From: Marinomonas alcarazii
Lineage (GTDB): Bacteria; Pseudomonadota; Gammaproteobacteria; Pseudomonadales; Marinomonadaceae
Length of the DNA: 64,000 nucleotides
Assembly (NCBI RefSeq): GCF_003208215.1
Contig: NZ_QKLW01000002.1
Location: 332,576 to 396,575, forward strand
Direction: 5' to 3'
Shown piece after piece: positions 17,839-27,862 of this stretch. The translations under genes and the position numbers were made by a program. The notes under the pieces were generated by a model. The model was not told where the DNA came from. It did not search any database and worked only from the letters and a program-made list of their open reading frames with translations. The stretch's first letter is position 1. The number at the start of each line of letters is the position of its first letter.

Positions 17839-19119
17839 TTACGCTTTTTTTGCGACGTCTTCTTTCTCTAATACCATTAAAGGTGCTGACTCACCGCGAA
17901 TAGACGCAGCGTCCAATACAACTTTTTCAACATCATTACGAGTTGGCAGCTCATACATACAATCCAACAAAGAGGATTCTAAAATACTGCGCAAACCACG
18001 GGCCCCCGTTTTACGCTCAAGCGCCAATTTAGCCGCCTCTCGTAAAGACTCAGGTGTGAACTCTAGTTCAACGCCCTCTAACTCAAATAAATGCTGATAC
18101 TGTTTAACCAAAGCATTTTTCGGCTTACTTAAGATAGTCATTAGAGCTTCTTCATCCAACTCTGAAAGCGTTGCCACTACAGGCAAGCGACCCACAAACT
18201 CTGGAATCAAACCAAATTTAACCAAATCTTCTGTCTCTACTCGGTGTACCGCTTCAGAAAAGGTTCGACCCTCTTCTTTACTCTTCACCATAGCAGAAAA
18301 GCCAATACTACTTTTTTCTGTTCTTTCACTGATAACACGTTCCAAACCAGCGAACGCACCACCACAAATAAACAAAATGTTAGAGGTATCTACTTGCAGA
18401 AACTCTTGCTGAGGGTGTTTACGTCCACCCTGAGGAGGAACAGACGCAACCGTACCTTCAATCAGCTTAAGCAAAGCCTGCTGAACACCTTCACCAGACA
18501 CATCTCGAGTGATAGAAGGGTTATCAGATTTTCTAGAAATTTTGTCTATTTCATCAATGTAGACAATTCCGCGCTGCGCTTTTTCTACATCATAGTCACA
18601 GTTCTGCAATAGTTTCTGAATGATGTTCTCGACATCCTCACCAACATAACCAGCTTCTGTTAACGTTGTTGCATCTGCAATGGTAAAAGGAACATCCAAT
18701 ACACGAGCAAGAGTTTGAGCAAGCAATGTCTTACCGCTACCCGTCGGACCAATTAATAAGATGTTACTCTTACCAAGCTCAATGCTTGTATCGGTTTTAC
18801 CTTGGTGACGTAAGCGCTTGTAATGGTTATATACAGCCACAGCCAAAACACGCTTAGCCTTATCCTGACCAATAACATAATCATCCAACGCAGCGCTCAA
18901 TTTAGCAGGTGTTGGCAGCTCATCTGATGACTCACCATCTTCTGCTGCTTGAGACAGCTCTTGCGTAATAATGTTATTACACAGATCTACACACTCATTG
19001 CAGATATAAACAGAAGGGCCTGCAATTAGCTTCTTAACTTCGTCTTGGCTCTTTCCGCAAAAAGAGCAATACAATAACCGATCGGAGTGGTCGCCACGGC
19101 TAAAATTATCATCCGACAT
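17839..19119 (-). CDS. clpX: ClpXP protease ATPase subunit ClpX
   Basis: The AAA+ unfoldase that feeds substrates to ClpP. The 426 residues have an N-terminal zinc domain with C18, C21, C40 and C43, Walker A GPTGSGKT at 124-131, Walker B around VYIDEIDKI and the RGLRSILE sensor-2 segment. The ClpP-docking loop carries the IGF tripeptide (within SSIGFSAM). Its start is 16 bases after clpP, so the pair forms one operon. Nothing departs from the family norm. Confidence 0.98.
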   Translation of the reverse strand: MSDDNFSRGDHSDRLLYCSFCGKSQDEVKKLIAGPSVYICNECVDLCNNIITQELSQAAEDGESSDELPTPAKLSAALDDYVIGQDKAKRVLAVAVYNHYKRLRHQGKTDTSIELGKSNILLIGPTGSGKTLLAQTLARVLDVPFTIADATTLTEAGYVGEDVENIIQKLLQNCDYDVEKAQRGIVYIDEIDKISRKSDNPSITRDVSGEGVQQALLKLIEGTVASVPPQGGRKHPQQEFLQVDTSNILFICGGAFAGLERVISERTEKSSIGFSAMVKSKEEGRTFSEAVHRVETEDLVKFGLIPEFVGRLPVVATLSELDEEALMTILSKPKNALVKQYQHLFELEGVELEFTPESLREAAKLALERKTGARGLRSILESSLLDCMYELPTRNDVEKVVLDAASIRGESAPLMVLEKEDVAKKA

Positions 19120-19135
19120 TTATTCCACCCTTTTC

Positions 19136-19768
19136 TTAAACTTTTCGTTTCTGCAATATTTCATCAATCAAGCCGTATTCTTTTGCTGTTTCAGGATTCA
19201 TGAAGTTATCACGATCCGTATCAAGAGCGACTTGCTCAATCGGCTTGCCTGTATGAAAAGATATAATCTCATTAAGTTTATGTTTAATGCTTAAAATTTC
19301 GCGAGTATGAATTTCAATATCAGAAGCTTGCCCCTGATATCCGCCCAATGGCTGATGAATCATTACGCGTGAATTTGGCAAGCAGTAACGCTTACCTTCT
19401 GCACCGGCTGTCAATAACAATGCGCCCATGCTAGCTGCCTGACCAATACACATAGTACTAACATCTGGCTTTATAAACTGCATCGTATCATAAATAGACA
19501 TACCGGCTGTAACCGAACCACCAGGAGAATTGATATAAAGGTGGATGTCTTTATCTGGGTTTTCAGACTCTAGGAACAATAGCTGAGCCACTACCAAGTT
19601 AGCCATGTGGTCTTCAACCTGACCAACTAGAAAGATTACTCGCTCCTTGAGCAAGCGCGAGTAAATATCGAACGACCTTTCTCCACGAGCAGTCTGTTCA
19701 ATTACCATTGGAACAAGACCATTACTTGTGATTGCAACAGGACCAGTAGTTGGATTCGTCAAATTCAT
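19136..19768 (-). CDS. clpP: ATP-dependent Clp protease proteolytic subunit ClpP
   Basis: The tetradecameric serine protease core that pairs with ClpX. At 210 residues it has the catalytic triad S113 (GQAASMGA), H138 (MIHQPLGG) and D187 (DTDRDN), offset by two from E. coli precursor numbering. The first 15-20 residues are probably a cleaved propeptide. It follows tig by 74 bases across a strong hairpin with T run (19784-19817), so it either has its own promoter there or depends on read-through. Confidence 0.98.
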   Translation of the reverse strand: MNLTNPTTGPVAITSNGLVPMVIEQTARGERSFDIYSRLLKERVIFLVGQVEDHMANLVVAQLLFLESENPDKDIHLYINSPGGSVTAGMSIYDTMQFIKPDVSTMCIGQAASMGALLLTAGAEGKRYCLPNSRVMIHQPLGGYQGQASDIEIHTREILSIKHKLNEIISFHTGKPIEQVALDTDRDNFMNPETAKEYGLIDEILQKRKV

Positions 19769-19783
19769 ATCGCATTCCTTAAA

Positions 19784-19817
19784 ACAAAAAAGTCGACATA
19801 GCGAATGCTATGTCGAC
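19784..19817 (-). terminator. terminator or attenuator between tig and clpP
   Basis: An 11-bp perfect stem (GTCGACATAGC / GCTATGTCGAC, 4-base loop GAAT on the plus strand) is followed on the minus strand by six or seven Ts. It sits inside the 74-base tig-clpP gap. Confidence 0.85.
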
Positions 19818-19842
19818 CTTATTAAAAAAGATAAGACTCGTC

Positions 19843-21168
19843 TTATGCTTCTTCCCCAGCCTCTTCAGCTTGGGCATTTGGCTTGATAGCGTCTTCATAA
19901 CCCAAAGTTACTTCAGTAACTTGAGCAGATTCTAACAGTTTATCAACAACTTGCTCTTCAAGTACAGCAGATTGCACTTGCGCCAATTGTTCTTTGTTCT
20001 TCAAGTAAAAATCGATTACTTGCTGTGGCTCTTGATAAGCTTGCGCCATATCTTCTAAGAATGAACGTACACGATCATCATCCACTTTCAAGTCATCTTT
20101 TTTGATCACTTCAGAAATCAACAAACCAAGCTTAGCGCGTTTTTTCGCTTCATCTTGGAACAACTCAGCAGGCAGCTGAGATGCGTCGAAACCTTGACCA
20201 CCAAACTGCTGAGCAGCTTGCTTGCGAAGTGCATCAACTTCTTGATCGATAAGCGCAGAAGGTACTTCAACTTCATTGATAGAAGCCAAACCTTCGAACA
20301 ACGCATTTTTCAATTTAGCTTTAACGGCTTGATTAAGCTCACGCTCCATGTTCTTACGTACTTCTGCACGTAGAGCATCAACGGTCGCATTTTCCAAACC
20401 AAATTTTTCAACAAAAGCGTCATCTAGTTCTGGAATAATTTGCTCTGCAACTTCAGAAACTGTGATTTTGAATGTTGCTTCTTTACCTTTCAGGTTTTCT
20501 GCTTGGTAATCTTCAGGGAAAGTCACAGTAATTGTGCGCTCTTCGCCTGCTTTAGCACCAATGATACCAGATTCAAAACCAGGGATCATTGTATTGGAAC
20601 CCAATACTAGCTTGTGACCTTCAGCAGCACCGCCTTCAAAAGCTTCATCACCAAGGTAACCAACAAAGTCGATTGTCACTTGATCGCCATCAGCAGATTC
20701 ACGCTCAACTGCAGACCAATCAGCATTTTGCTTGCGCAATGTCTCTAGCATAGTGTCAACGTCTGCGTCTGTTACTTCAGATACAACGCGCTCAACTTTG
20801 ATTGCAGAGCTATCTGCCAATGCAACTTCTGGGTAAACTTCAACTTTTACAACGAACTCAAGATCTGCACCTTCAGCGAAGTTCTTTGGCTCAATAGAAG
20901 GCATACCTGCAGGCTGAATAGATTCTTTTTGAATAGCTTCAACATAAGCATCGCGCATGATTTGCTCTACAGCATCAATACGAATACCTTGACCGTAACG
21001 TTTTTTCACAACGCTAACAGGGACTTTACCCTTACGGAATCCATCGATACGAATTGTCTTCGCTGTTTTAGCCACTTCAGAATTTACTTTCTCGTCAACA
21101 CGAGCAGCAGGAACACTAATTGTTAAAACGCGCTCGATTGGAGACGTTGTCTCTACAGAAACTTGCAT
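19843..21168 (-). CDS. tig: trigger factor
   Basis: A ribosome-bound chaperone and prolyl isomerase that meets nascent chains. The 441 residues show the ribosome-docking signature GFRKGKVP at 43-50, an FKBP-type isomerase domain (about 160-245, including VTIDFVGYLGDEAFEGG) and a helical C-terminal chaperone region ending in an acidic tail. The ATG at 21168 has GAGAGGAAG upstream. tRNA-Arg lies 121 bases upstream on the same strand with no terminator between, so part of the tig mRNA may come from a tRNA-Arg transcript. Confidence 0.97.
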   Translation of the reverse strand: MQVSVETTSPIERVLTISVPAARVDEKVNSEVAKTAKTIRIDGFRKGKVPVSVVKKRYGQGIRIDAVEQIMRDAYVEAIQKESIQPAGMPSIEPKNFAEGADLEFVVKVEVYPEVALADSSAIKVERVVSEVTDADVDTMLETLRKQNADWSAVERESADGDQVTIDFVGYLGDEAFEGGAAEGHKLVLGSNTMIPGFESGIIGAKAGEERTITVTFPEDYQAENLKGKEATFKITVSEVAEQIIPELDDAFVEKFGLENATVDALRAEVRKNMERELNQAVKAKLKNALFEGLASINEVEVPSALIDQEVDALRKQAAQQFGGQGFDASQLPAELFQDEAKKRAKLGLLISEVIKKDDLKVDDDRVRSFLEDMAQAYQEPQQVIDFYLKNKEQLAQVQSAVLEEQVVDKLLESAQVTEVTLGYEDAIKPNAQAEEAGEEA

Positions 21169-21289
21169 AAAACTTCCTCTCGGGAACTTGCTTTTAATTT
21201 GTTGGCTTCCTTGTCATTAACAAGGCATCTATTCAATTACAGCCAGCAAAACCTAAATAAAAAAATTCAATTAAAGTAATGGACTGAAA

Positions 21290-21366
<77 letters not shown>

Positions 21367-21434
21367 CTAGATCATTACATTTCATGTGGTGGGCTATTAT
21401 AGGGATGGAATAGCAATCGTCAACCAATAGACAT

Positions 21435-21457
21435 AAAAAAGCCCAGTAAAACTGGGC
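21435..21457 (-). terminator. orphan terminator upstream of tRNA-Arg
   Basis: A 7-bp stem (GCCCAGT / ACTGGGC, loop AAA) is followed on the minus strand by six Ts. The nearest minus-strand gene to its right is sthA, beyond two plus-strand genes, so the transcript it ends is not annotated. Confidence 0.7.
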
Positions 21458-21596
21458 CAAAATGATTATTTGCAACCAAGGAACCTAGAATAGCTTAGAT
21501 CTACTACTCCGAAGTACAAATATCACAAAAGGAACGAGGTAAATAATACAACCCGCTTTTCACAAAAACAAGCGCAATGCGCCAAAACAAAACACC

Positions 21597-21615
21597 TTGC
21601 ACTGTATTTGTGCAA
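21597..21615. promoter_or_regulatory. NtrC-like inverted repeat TTGCAC-N7-GTGCAA
   Basis: Perfect 6-bp arms with 7-bp spacing match the TGCAC-N7-GTGCA layout known for NtrC sites in enterics. The site lies about 86 bases upstream of the YihY-family start. The assignment rests on pattern only. Confidence 0.4.
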
Positions 21616-21700
21616 TTTACACAAACAAGAAATTTTATAATTTTTTTTGAGCTGTGATATCGTTAAAGCATTCAAATAACGAAATTGGGTCAAACCAAAG

Positions 21701-22561
21701 ATGCTGCAAATATTTAATCAAATATACCTTCTTGTAAAACGTTATGGGCATCTGACAAAAAGTCGCTTTCAAAACAGCAACCTTTCTCAAAAGGCCGCTC
21801 AATTAACACTGTCTAGCTTGCTGGCAGCCGTCCCTATCATCACTATCATTGTTGGAATATTGAGCTTCACCCCTGCACTGAAAGACATGCAATCACAGCT
21901 CTTCAGCCTTATAGAGCAACATATGGCGCCGGGGTCAAGTGACATTATGCTCCCCTATTTAATCGAGTTTTCCGCTCAAACTAAAAACCTCCCAATCGCC
22001 GGTCTTATCGCTCTATTTTTAACCGCCCTTTTATTACTCAATAGTTTTGAAAACAGTGTTCAGTCTATTTGGCGGATAGAAAAACCCCGCAAATTAAGGG
22101 AACGCCTTTTAACTTATTGGGCCATCTTAACCTTAGGCCCTATCTTGTTTGCAGCGTCACTAAGCCTGTACGGAACGCTGATCTCAATGGAAATACAAGA
22201 CAACCAGACAAACTCTTGGCTAAATAACTTGCTCGGATTTGCCTCCGTCGTACTGTATTTTTTAATGCTGCTAACACTTAATTATTTAACCCCAAACGCA
22301 GACGTATCGGTTAAATGGGCTTCTATTTCAGCCTTAGCTGGGAGCATTGGGCTGTTCCTTCTAAATACAATTTTTAGTTCGTTCGCACAATTTTTCACAA
22401 GTTATCAGGTTGTTTATGGTGCATTTGCCGCCATTCCAATTTTCCTTATTTGGCTACAAAGCTCATGGCTCATTGTTTTGGCCTCTATTTGTCTTTGCGC
22501 CACCTTGCACAGCATAAAAGGCGCCAACCAAGATAAAAACTTATCATCTGGTCAAGATTAA
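21701..22561 (+). CDS. YihY/UPF0761 family inner-membrane protein
   Basis: A 286-residue polytopic membrane protein of the YihY (formerly BrkB/RNase BN misannotated) family. It is recognised by SQKAAQLTLSSLLAAVPIITI near the start, an ENSVQSIWR motif at the end of the third helix, and the closing QVVYGAFAAIPIFLIWLQSSW segment. About six membrane helices are visible. Function is unknown in the whole family. The start at 21701 has only a weak ribosome site. It is followed by hpt after 38 bases and probably forms an operon with it. Confidence 0.88.
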   Translation: MLQIFNQIYLLVKRYGHLTKSRFQNSNLSQKAAQLTLSSLLAAVPIITIIVGILSFTPALKDMQSQLFSLIEQHMAPGSSDIMLPYLIEFSAQTKNLPIAGLIALFLTALLLLNSFENSVQSIWRIEKPRKLRERLLTYWAILTLGPILFAASLSLYGTLISMEIQDNQTNSWLNNLLGFASVVLYFLMLLTLNYLTPNADVSVKWASISALAGSIGLFLLNTIFSSFAQFFTSYQVVYGAFAAIPIFLIWLQSSWLIVLASICLCATLHSIKGANQDKNLSSGQD

Positions 22562-22599
22562 TGTAAAATCCCGCCAATTTTTTCACAATAGGGCCCACC

Positions 22600-23151
22600 A
22601 TGACGAACACAATCAACGAACTAAACAAAATTTTAGAAGAAGCAGATTGCTTAGTCGATGAAGCTACGCTAAACAAAGCGCTAGATAAGATGGCCGGTCA
22701 AATTACTGCAGACCTTTCTGACAAGCTTCCTCTTGTACTGTGTGTTATGAATGGAGGCTTAATTCCAACTGCTGCGCTAATCGAACGCCTCAATTTCCCT
22801 CTTGAAGTGGACTACATTCACGCGACACGCTATGGCATGGAAACAGAAGGCGCATCACTTAATTGGTTAAGCTACCCACAAACGGAGCTAAAAAACAGAC
22901 ACGTTCTGGTAGTGGATGATATTTTTGATCAAGGACACACGCTTCAAGCTATCGTAGAATGGCTAGAATCCCAAGGAACCGATAGCGTCTATACAGCAAC
23001 CGTCATCAACAAACTGCACGATCGAAAAACAGACATGACACCGGACTATGTTGGAGAAGATGTTGTTGACCGTTTCTTATTCGGCTATGGCATGGATTAC
23101 AAAGGCTTTTTCAGAAACCTAAAAGGCATTTACGCTGTAAAAGACAGCTAA
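22600..23151 (+). CDS. hpt: hypoxanthine-guanine phosphoribosyltransferase
   Basis: Salvages hypoxanthine and guanine to IMP and GMP with PRPP. The 183 residues contain the PRPP-binding loop VVDDIFDQGHTL (about 104-115) and the flexible substrate region (HATRYGMETEG). The sequence is of the pseudomonad type rather than the enteric Hpt type. It lies 38 bases after the YihY-family gene and ends at a bidirectional terminator shared with sthA. Confidence 0.92.
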   Translation: MTNTINELNKILEEADCLVDEATLNKALDKMAGQITADLSDKLPLVLCVMNGGLIPTAALIERLNFPLEVDYIHATRYGMETEGASLNWLSYPQTELKNRHVLVVDDIFDQGHTLQAIVEWLESQGTDSVYTATVINKLHDRKTDMTPDYVGEDVVDRFLFGYGMDYKGFFRNLKGIYAVKDS

Positions 23152-23184
23152 TAACCAAACAAATTACGCCAAAACGATAGACAA

Positions 23185-23216
23185 AAAAATACCCACTTAA
23201 AGTGGGTATTTTTTTA
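23185..23216. terminator. bidirectional terminator between hpt and sthA
   Basis: The stem AAATACCCACTT / AAGTGGGTATTT is flanked by A and T runs on both sides and serves the convergent genes. Confidence 0.9.
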
Positions 23217-23228
23217 ACCTAAAAACAC

Positions 23229-24623
23229 TTAGAAAACGCGGTTAAAACCGTTAAGCGCCGCCACTCGATAGGCTTCTGCCATAGTCGGATAGTTAAAGGT
23301 CGTATTCAAAAAATACTTTAATGTATTTTGCTTGCCTGGCTGTTTCATAATAGCTTGCCCGATGTGAACAATCTCAGACGCTTGGTCACCGAAACAATGA
23401 ATCCCCAATAACTCCAAAGACTCACGGTGAAACAGAATCTTCAACATCCCAACCGCTTCACCCGTAATTTGAGCGCGAGCCGTATTTTTGAAGAAAGCGC
23501 GACCCACTTCGTAAGGCACTTTTTCAGCCGTAAGCTCAGCTTCTGTTTTACCAACTGAACTGATTTCTGGGATTGTATAAATACCTGTCGGCACTTCACT
23601 GATGAATTCACCACCTGGAGCACCAAACATATTAGCCGCCGCAGCACGACCTTGGTCATAGGCCGCGCTCGCTAAACTTGGCCAACCGATAACATCACCC
23701 GCAGCATAAACGTTTTCAACTTGCGTTTGATAGGTATCATTTACTGCCAATTGACCACGGCTATTCACATCAAGATTAATTGACTCTAATCCCAAGTTAT
23801 CAGTATTACCTGATCGGCCGTTACAGAACAATAAAGCATCTGCACGTAGTTTTTTACCTGACGCCATATGCATAACAACACCACGCTCTGTCGTTTCAAC
23901 GGAATCGTATGTCTCATTGTGTCGAATAAGCACACCACCATCACGCAAGTGATAGCTTAAAGCATCGGTGATTTCATCATCCAAGAAGCTCAATAGTTTT
24001 TTAGCTGGGTTAATCAACTCAACCCGAACACCCAAACCACAGAAAATGGACGCATACTCACAACCGATAACACCTGCGCCGTAGATAATCAGAGAACGAG
24101 GTGTGTGGCTCAAGCTTAGAATGGTATCAGAACAATAAATACGAGGATGTGAGAAATCAATATTGGCCGGACGGTATGGGCGAGAGCCCGTTGCGATCAC
24201 AACTTTCTTCGCGACTAGAAGCTCAGGACCTTTCTCATAGGTATTTACTTCTATCGTGTTCGCATCTTTGAATTTGCCTCGACCAAAGTAAATATCAATT
24301 CGGTTACGCGCATAATACTCTGTGCGGCCCATAACCTGCTTATCAATAACTTTATTTGCTCGGTCTAAAACCTTTGGAAATGAAAACCAACGAGGCTCAC
24401 CAATATCACGGAACATTGGGTTAGTATTAAAGGCAATAATTTCCTTAACAGCATGACGCAACGCTTTTGATGGAATGGTTCCTAAATGCGTACAACTTCC
24501 GCCTACTTGCGAACTCGCCTCAATAACAGCCACTTTTTTGCCTGCCTTCGCCGCACTCATCGCTGCGCCTTCTCCGGCAGGACCTGTGCCTAACACCACA
24601 ACATCATAATGTCTCGTCGTCAT
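23229..24623 (-). CDS. sthA: soluble pyridine nucleotide transhydrogenase SthA
   Basis: A cytoplasmic FAD enzyme that transfers reducing equivalents between NADPH and NAD+. It is 464 residues from ATG 24623, which has AGAGGG four bases upstream and matches the family start [19 protein letters not shown]. The disulfide-reductase relatives carry a CxxxxC redox pair; here the segment is [15 protein letters not shown] with only one cysteine, as is typical for SthA. The second Rossmann motif [10 protein letters not shown] and the C-terminal dimerisation domain are intact. It lies 21 bases after nqrM on the same strand, so redox balancing may be cotranscribed with the Nqr accessory genes. Confidence 0.95.
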   Translation of the reverse strand: MTTRHYDVVVLGTGPAGEGAAMSAAKAGKKVAVIEASSQVGGSCTHLGTIPSKALRHAVKEIIAFNTNPMFRDIGEPRWFSFPKVLDRANKVIDKQVMGRTEYYARNRIDIYFGRGKFKDANTIEVNTYEKGPELLVAKKVVIATGSRPYRPANIDFSHPRIYCSDTILSLSHTPRSLIIYGAGVIGCEYASIFCGLGVRVELINPAKKLLSFLDDEITDALSYHLRDGGVLIRHNETYDSVETTERGVVMHMASGKKLRADALLFCNGRSGNTDNLGLESINLDVNSRGQLAVNDTYQTQVENVYAAGDVIGWPSLASAAYDQGRAAAANMFGAPGGEFISEVPTGIYTIPEISSVGKTEAELTAEKVPYEVGRAFFKNTARAQITGEAVGMLKILFHRESLELLGIHCFGDQASEIVHIGQAIMKQPGKQNTLKYFLNTTFNYPTMAEAYRVAALNGFNRVF

Positions 24624-24644
24624 AATACCCTCTTTACTGTTCAA

Positions 24645-24878
24645 TTATTTAGATGCGTCGTAAAACGTGTCATCAGAAACTGTTGCGGCCATACCTTTTT
24701 TCGTTTCTTTCTCACATTTACCTTTGTCGCCGCCACAAATATCGCAGGCGACCTCCATACCTAACGCACTCATGCCACCACAAGAGCCAGATATAGGCTT
24801 TCTACCCATCAAAACTCCAACAGCCATGGCTGCTACCAACAAAAGCATCAGAACAAATGCCAGAACAATAGTTAACAT
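24645..24878 (-). CDS. nqrM: Na+-NQR maturation protein NqrM
   Basis: A small membrane protein required for assembly of the sodium-pumping NADH:quinone reductase, proposed to deliver iron for the NqrD/NqrE metal site. The 77 residues have one N-terminal membrane helix (about 2-24) and four cysteines, C33, C45, C48 and C55, the pattern of the family. It lies 28 bases downstream of apbE and just before sthA, the usual neighbourhood at the end of an nqr locus. Confidence 0.93.
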   Translation of the reverse strand: MLTIVLAFVLMLLLVAAMAVGVLMGRKPISGSCGGMSALGMEVACDICGGDKGKCEKETKKGMAATVSDDTFYDASK

Positions 24879-24906
24879 ATGATCTCTCCCAAAAAATTCA
24901 TTGCTT

Positions 24907-25920
24907 TTAATTCAAATATGGCTCGAAGGCTTTAGAAGAATACTCTTCAAAACCAAAATCGGTCTTCACTAACAAGTACGCTGCAATTCCATTTTGCTGT
25001 GCGAATTCAAGGCCTTTTTCAGGACCTAGCACAGTAATAGCCGTTGCAAGACCATCCGCCATTGTTGTCGTTTTATCTACTACTGTCACAGAAACCAGCT
25101 TATGTGTGATTGGCCTTCCTGTAACAGGGTTAATAGTATGAGAGTACCTCACACCATTTTTCTCAAAGTAATTCCTATAGTCACCTGAGGTGGCAACAGC
25201 AACATCTGTCAATGAAATAACTCTCTCAGCAATATCGTGACCACCTGCAGGACTTTCAATTGCGATACGCCAAGGGGATCCGTCTGATTTCATCCCTTTT
25301 GAGGCAATCTCACCACCCACCTCAACTAAATAACTCTCAATACCATGCTTTTGTAACACTAAAGCAACAGCATCAACACCGTAACCTTTTGCGATAGAGG
25401 ACAGATCAACGTAGATATCTTTTTGTTTGGTTAATCGAAGACCATCCAACGTCAAAAATTGATACCCCACGCGAGACTTCGCCTCATCAATTGCGGCTTG
25501 GCTAGGCACGACATCTTCTCGTTTACCTGGGCCAAATCCCCATAAATTCACTAGTGGCCCTATTGTAACATCATACTCACCACTACTCATTTCACTAATC
25601 AATAACGCTTTATCGATCACATAAGCCATCTCTTCACTAATGATAGTAGATTGATTGGCTGGTGACTTATTAAAGAGTGAAAGCTCTGAGTTAGGGTCGT
25701 AGGTAGACATCAACTTATTAACTCTAACTAAAGCAGAATCCACCTCATCCTTTAGATCGATAGCATTCGGAACATCTTTAGTTGTAAAAAACTTAACTGT
25801 ATAAGTTGTCCCCATAGTAGGACCGGAAAAACTTACTAATTCAGGACTAAATACAGAGAAGCGGAACACAGCCGCAGTGACAACAAGTAGAAAAGCAAAA
25901 AATACTATTTTTTTACGCAT
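24907..25920 (-). CDS. apbE: FAD:protein FMN transferase ApbE
   Basis: Covalently attaches FMN to threonines of NqrB and NqrC on the periplasmic side. The 337 residues begin with a signal-anchor helix (about 4-24) without a lipobox cysteine, so this copy is membrane-anchored rather than a lipoprotein. The flavin and metal motifs GPTMGTTYTVK, the VGGEIASKG segment and HTINPVTGRP are present. A terminator separates it from nqrF, so it may be transcribed partly by read-through with nqrM behind it. Confidence 0.95.
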   Translation of the reverse strand: MRKKIVFFAFLLVVTAAVFRFSVFSPELVSFSGPTMGTTYTVKFFTTKDVPNAIDLKDEVDSALVRVNKLMSTYDPNSELSLFNKSPANQSTIISEEMAYVIDKALLISEMSSGEYDVTIGPLVNLWGFGPGKREDVVPSQAAIDEAKSRVGYQFLTLDGLRLTKQKDIYVDLSSIAKGYGVDAVALVLQKHGIESYLVEVGGEIASKGMKSDGSPWRIAIESPAGGHDIAERVISLTDVAVATSGDYRNYFEKNGVRYSHTINPVTGRPITHKLVSVTVVDKTTTMADGLATAITVLGPEKGLEFAQQNGIAAYLLVKTDFGFEEYSSKAFEPYLN

Positions 25921-25945
25921 ATAAATCTTTTTTTAGTTACCAATA

Positions 25946-25977
25946 AAATAAAGACCCACCATTTGGTGGGTCTTTAT
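25946..25977 (-). terminator. terminator after nqrF
   Basis: The stem AATAAAGACCCACCA / TGGTGGGTCTTTATT has a 2-base loop, with a T-rich tail on the minus strand. It ends the structural nqrABCDEF transcript ahead of apbE-nqrM. Confidence 0.82.
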
Positions 25978-25984
25978 TCGGGTG

Positions 25985-27211
25985 TTAGCCGCCGAAATCA
26001 TCAAGTAAGATGTTTTCTTTTTCTACACCTAGATCTTCTAGCATCTTAATAACAGATGCGTTCATCATTGGAGGCCCACACATGTAGAACTCACAATCTT
26101 CTGGGGCTGGGTGATCTTTCAAGTAGTTCTCATAAAGAACGTTATGAATGAAGCCAGTTTTACCTTCCCAGTTGTCCTCTGGTTGAGGATCAGAAAGCGC
26201 CAAATGCCACTGGAAGTTCTCGTTTTCTTCTTGAAGCTTATCATATTCTTCAGAATAGAAAGCCTCACGTAGACTACGAGCACCGTACCAGAAACTAATC
26301 TTACGCTTAGAGTTTAGACGCTTAAGCTGGTCAAAGATGTGTGAACGCATTGGTGCCATACCTGCACCACCACCAACAAACACCATTTCAGCATCCGTAT
26401 CTTTCGCAAAGAACTCACCAAATGGGCCGTATACTTTAATCTTATCGCCAGGCTTAAGACTGAACACATAAGAAGACATCTGACCTGGTGGCAAATCATC
26501 CTTACCTGGAGGCGGAGAAGCAATACGAATATTAAACTTCACAATACCCTTTTCTTCTGGGTAGTTAGCCATTGAGTAAGCACGGATAACGGTTTCATCA
26601 ACCTTAGAAACAAACTTCCAAAGGTTAAATTTATCCCAGTCACCACGGTATTCTTCTTCAATATCAAAATCTTTATAGTGAACCGTGTGTGGTGGCGCTT
26701 CTAGCTGAACATAACCACCGGCACGGAAATCAACGTTCTCACCTTCAGGCAATTTCAACGTCAACTCTTTGATAAAGGTTGCTAGGTTAGGGTTTGACTC
26801 TACAGTACATTCCCAAGCCTTAACACCAAATACCTCTTCAGGTACTTCAACGTCCATATCCTGTTTCACAGAAACCTGACAAGACAAACGGTAACCTTCT
26901 TTTTCATCGCGTCGAGTAAAGTGAGACTGCTCAGTAGATAGCATAGAGCCACCACCACTAGTCACTTTACATTTACACTGGGCACAAGTACCGCCACCAC
27001 CACAAGCTGATGATAGAAAAATACCACTGTTTGCTAAAGTTTGAAGTAACTTACCACCAGCTGGTGCAGTCACTTCCTTTTCGCCATTGATGCGGATTGT
27101 TACGTCACCAGAACTTACCAAGCGCGCACGAGCAGCAAGAATAATTGCCACTAGCGCAAGCACGATAGCTGTGAACATCACCACACCTAGAATAATTTCT
27201 AAGTTGAACAT
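25985..27211 (-). CDS. nqrF: Na+-NQR subunit F (NADH dehydrogenase, FAD, 2Fe-2S)
   Basis: The electron entry subunit: it oxidises NADH with FAD and passes electrons through a 2Fe-2S cluster. At 408 residues it has an N-terminal membrane helix (about 5-27) and cluster ligands C70, C76, C79 and C111, identical in position to Vibrio NqrF. The FAD site is [11 protein letters not shown], and NADH-binding motifs are [12 protein letters not shown] and YMCGPPMM. It is the last structural gene of the operon and is followed by a terminator. Confidence 0.97.
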   Translation of the reverse strand: MFNLEIILGVVMFTAIVLALVAIILAARARLVSSGDVTIRINGEKEVTAPAGGKLLQTLANSGIFLSSACGGGGTCAQCKCKVTSGGGSMLSTEQSHFTRRDEKEGYRLSCQVSVKQDMDVEVPEEVFGVKAWECTVESNPNLATFIKELTLKLPEGENVDFRAGGYVQLEAPPHTVHYKDFDIEEEYRGDWDKFNLWKFVSKVDETVIRAYSMANYPEEKGIVKFNIRIASPPPGKDDLPPGQMSSYVFSLKPGDKIKVYGPFGEFFAKDTDAEMVFVGGGAGMAPMRSHIFDQLKRLNSKRKISFWYGARSLREAFYSEEYDKLQEENENFQWHLALSDPQPEDNWEGKTGFIHNVLYENYLKDHPAPEDCEFYMCGPPMMNASVIKMLEDLGVEKENILLDDFGG

Positions 27212-27253
27212 GTTAGTTAAACCTTATTCTTGGTTGTCTAAATGAGCAGCCAA

Positions 27254-27862
27254 TTAAAGCTGAACACCAGAAAATGACATAAAACCTAAACTCATCAAAC
27301 CGACAGTAATAAACGTGATACCAAGACCACGAAGACCTGCAGGAACATCTGAATATTTAAGTTTCTCCCGAATACCAGCAAGCGCAGCAATCGCCAACGC
27401 CCAACCAACACCAGCACCTACACCGTAAACAAGACTTTCACTAAAGTTATAGTCACGTTCAACCATAAATAAAGAGGCACCCATGATGGCACAGTTCACG
27501 GTAATAAGAGGCAAGAATACACCCAAGGCGTTGTACAACGCAGGCATATACTTATCCAATGTCATTTCCAATATCTGAACGACAGCGGCGATAACACCAA
27601 TGTAGCTCAACAAACCTAGGAAACTAAGATCAACACCTGGTAAACCAGCCCACTCTAGAGCGCCGTCAACCAACAGGTTTTGATATAGCAGATTGTTAAG
27701 CGGAACTGTAATTGCCAAAACAACCACAACCGCAATACCTAAACCTATCGCTGTTTCTACTTTTTTAGACAACGCTAAGAAAGTACACATACCAAGGAAG
27801 AAGGCCAAAGCCATGTTTTCAACAAAAACAGCCTTAACAAACAGACTTATTAAATGTTCCAT
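27254..27862 (-). CDS. nqrE: Na+-NQR subunit E
   Basis: A membrane subunit of 202 residues with about six helices. It is paralogous and inverted relative to NqrD; together they hold an intramembrane iron site through conserved cysteines such as the one in the helix [11 protein letters not shown]. It starts directly after the nqrD stop and is separated from nqrF by 42 bases. Confidence 0.96.
   Translation of the reverse strand: MEHLISLFVKAVFVENMALAFFLGMCTFLALSKKVETAIGLGIAVVVVLAITVPLNNLLYQNLLVDGALEWAGLPGVDLSFLGLLSYIGVIAAVVQILEMTLDKYMPALYNALGVFLPLITVNCAIMGASLFMVERDYNFSESLVYGVGAGVGWALAIAALAGIREKLKYSDVPAGLRGLGITFITVGLMSLGFMSFSGVQL

Larger units (their letters stand above)
21367..21700. other. 334-bp intergenic region with orphan terminator and palindromes
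   Basis: This gap lies between divergent tRNA-Arg and the YihY-family gene. It holds an intrinsic terminator facing left (21435-21457) that no known gene needs, an 11-bp palindrome GCGCAATGCGC near 21571-21581, and a 19-bp inverted repeat TTGCAC-N7-GTGCAA (21597-21615). It also has AT-rich sequence with TATAAT at 21636-21641, which may serve the plus-strand gene. No open frame has a ribosome site. Confidence 0.6.

Noticed and set aside
21571..21581. GCGCAATGCGC palindrome as a possible terminator or origin motif
   Set aside because: The stem is too short for a terminator and no repeated partner sites are nearby; left as an unexplained palindrome.
23229..24623. Missing second redox cysteine in a disulfide-reductase-like protein
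   Set aside because: Lack of the CxxxxC pair is the normal state for SthA.
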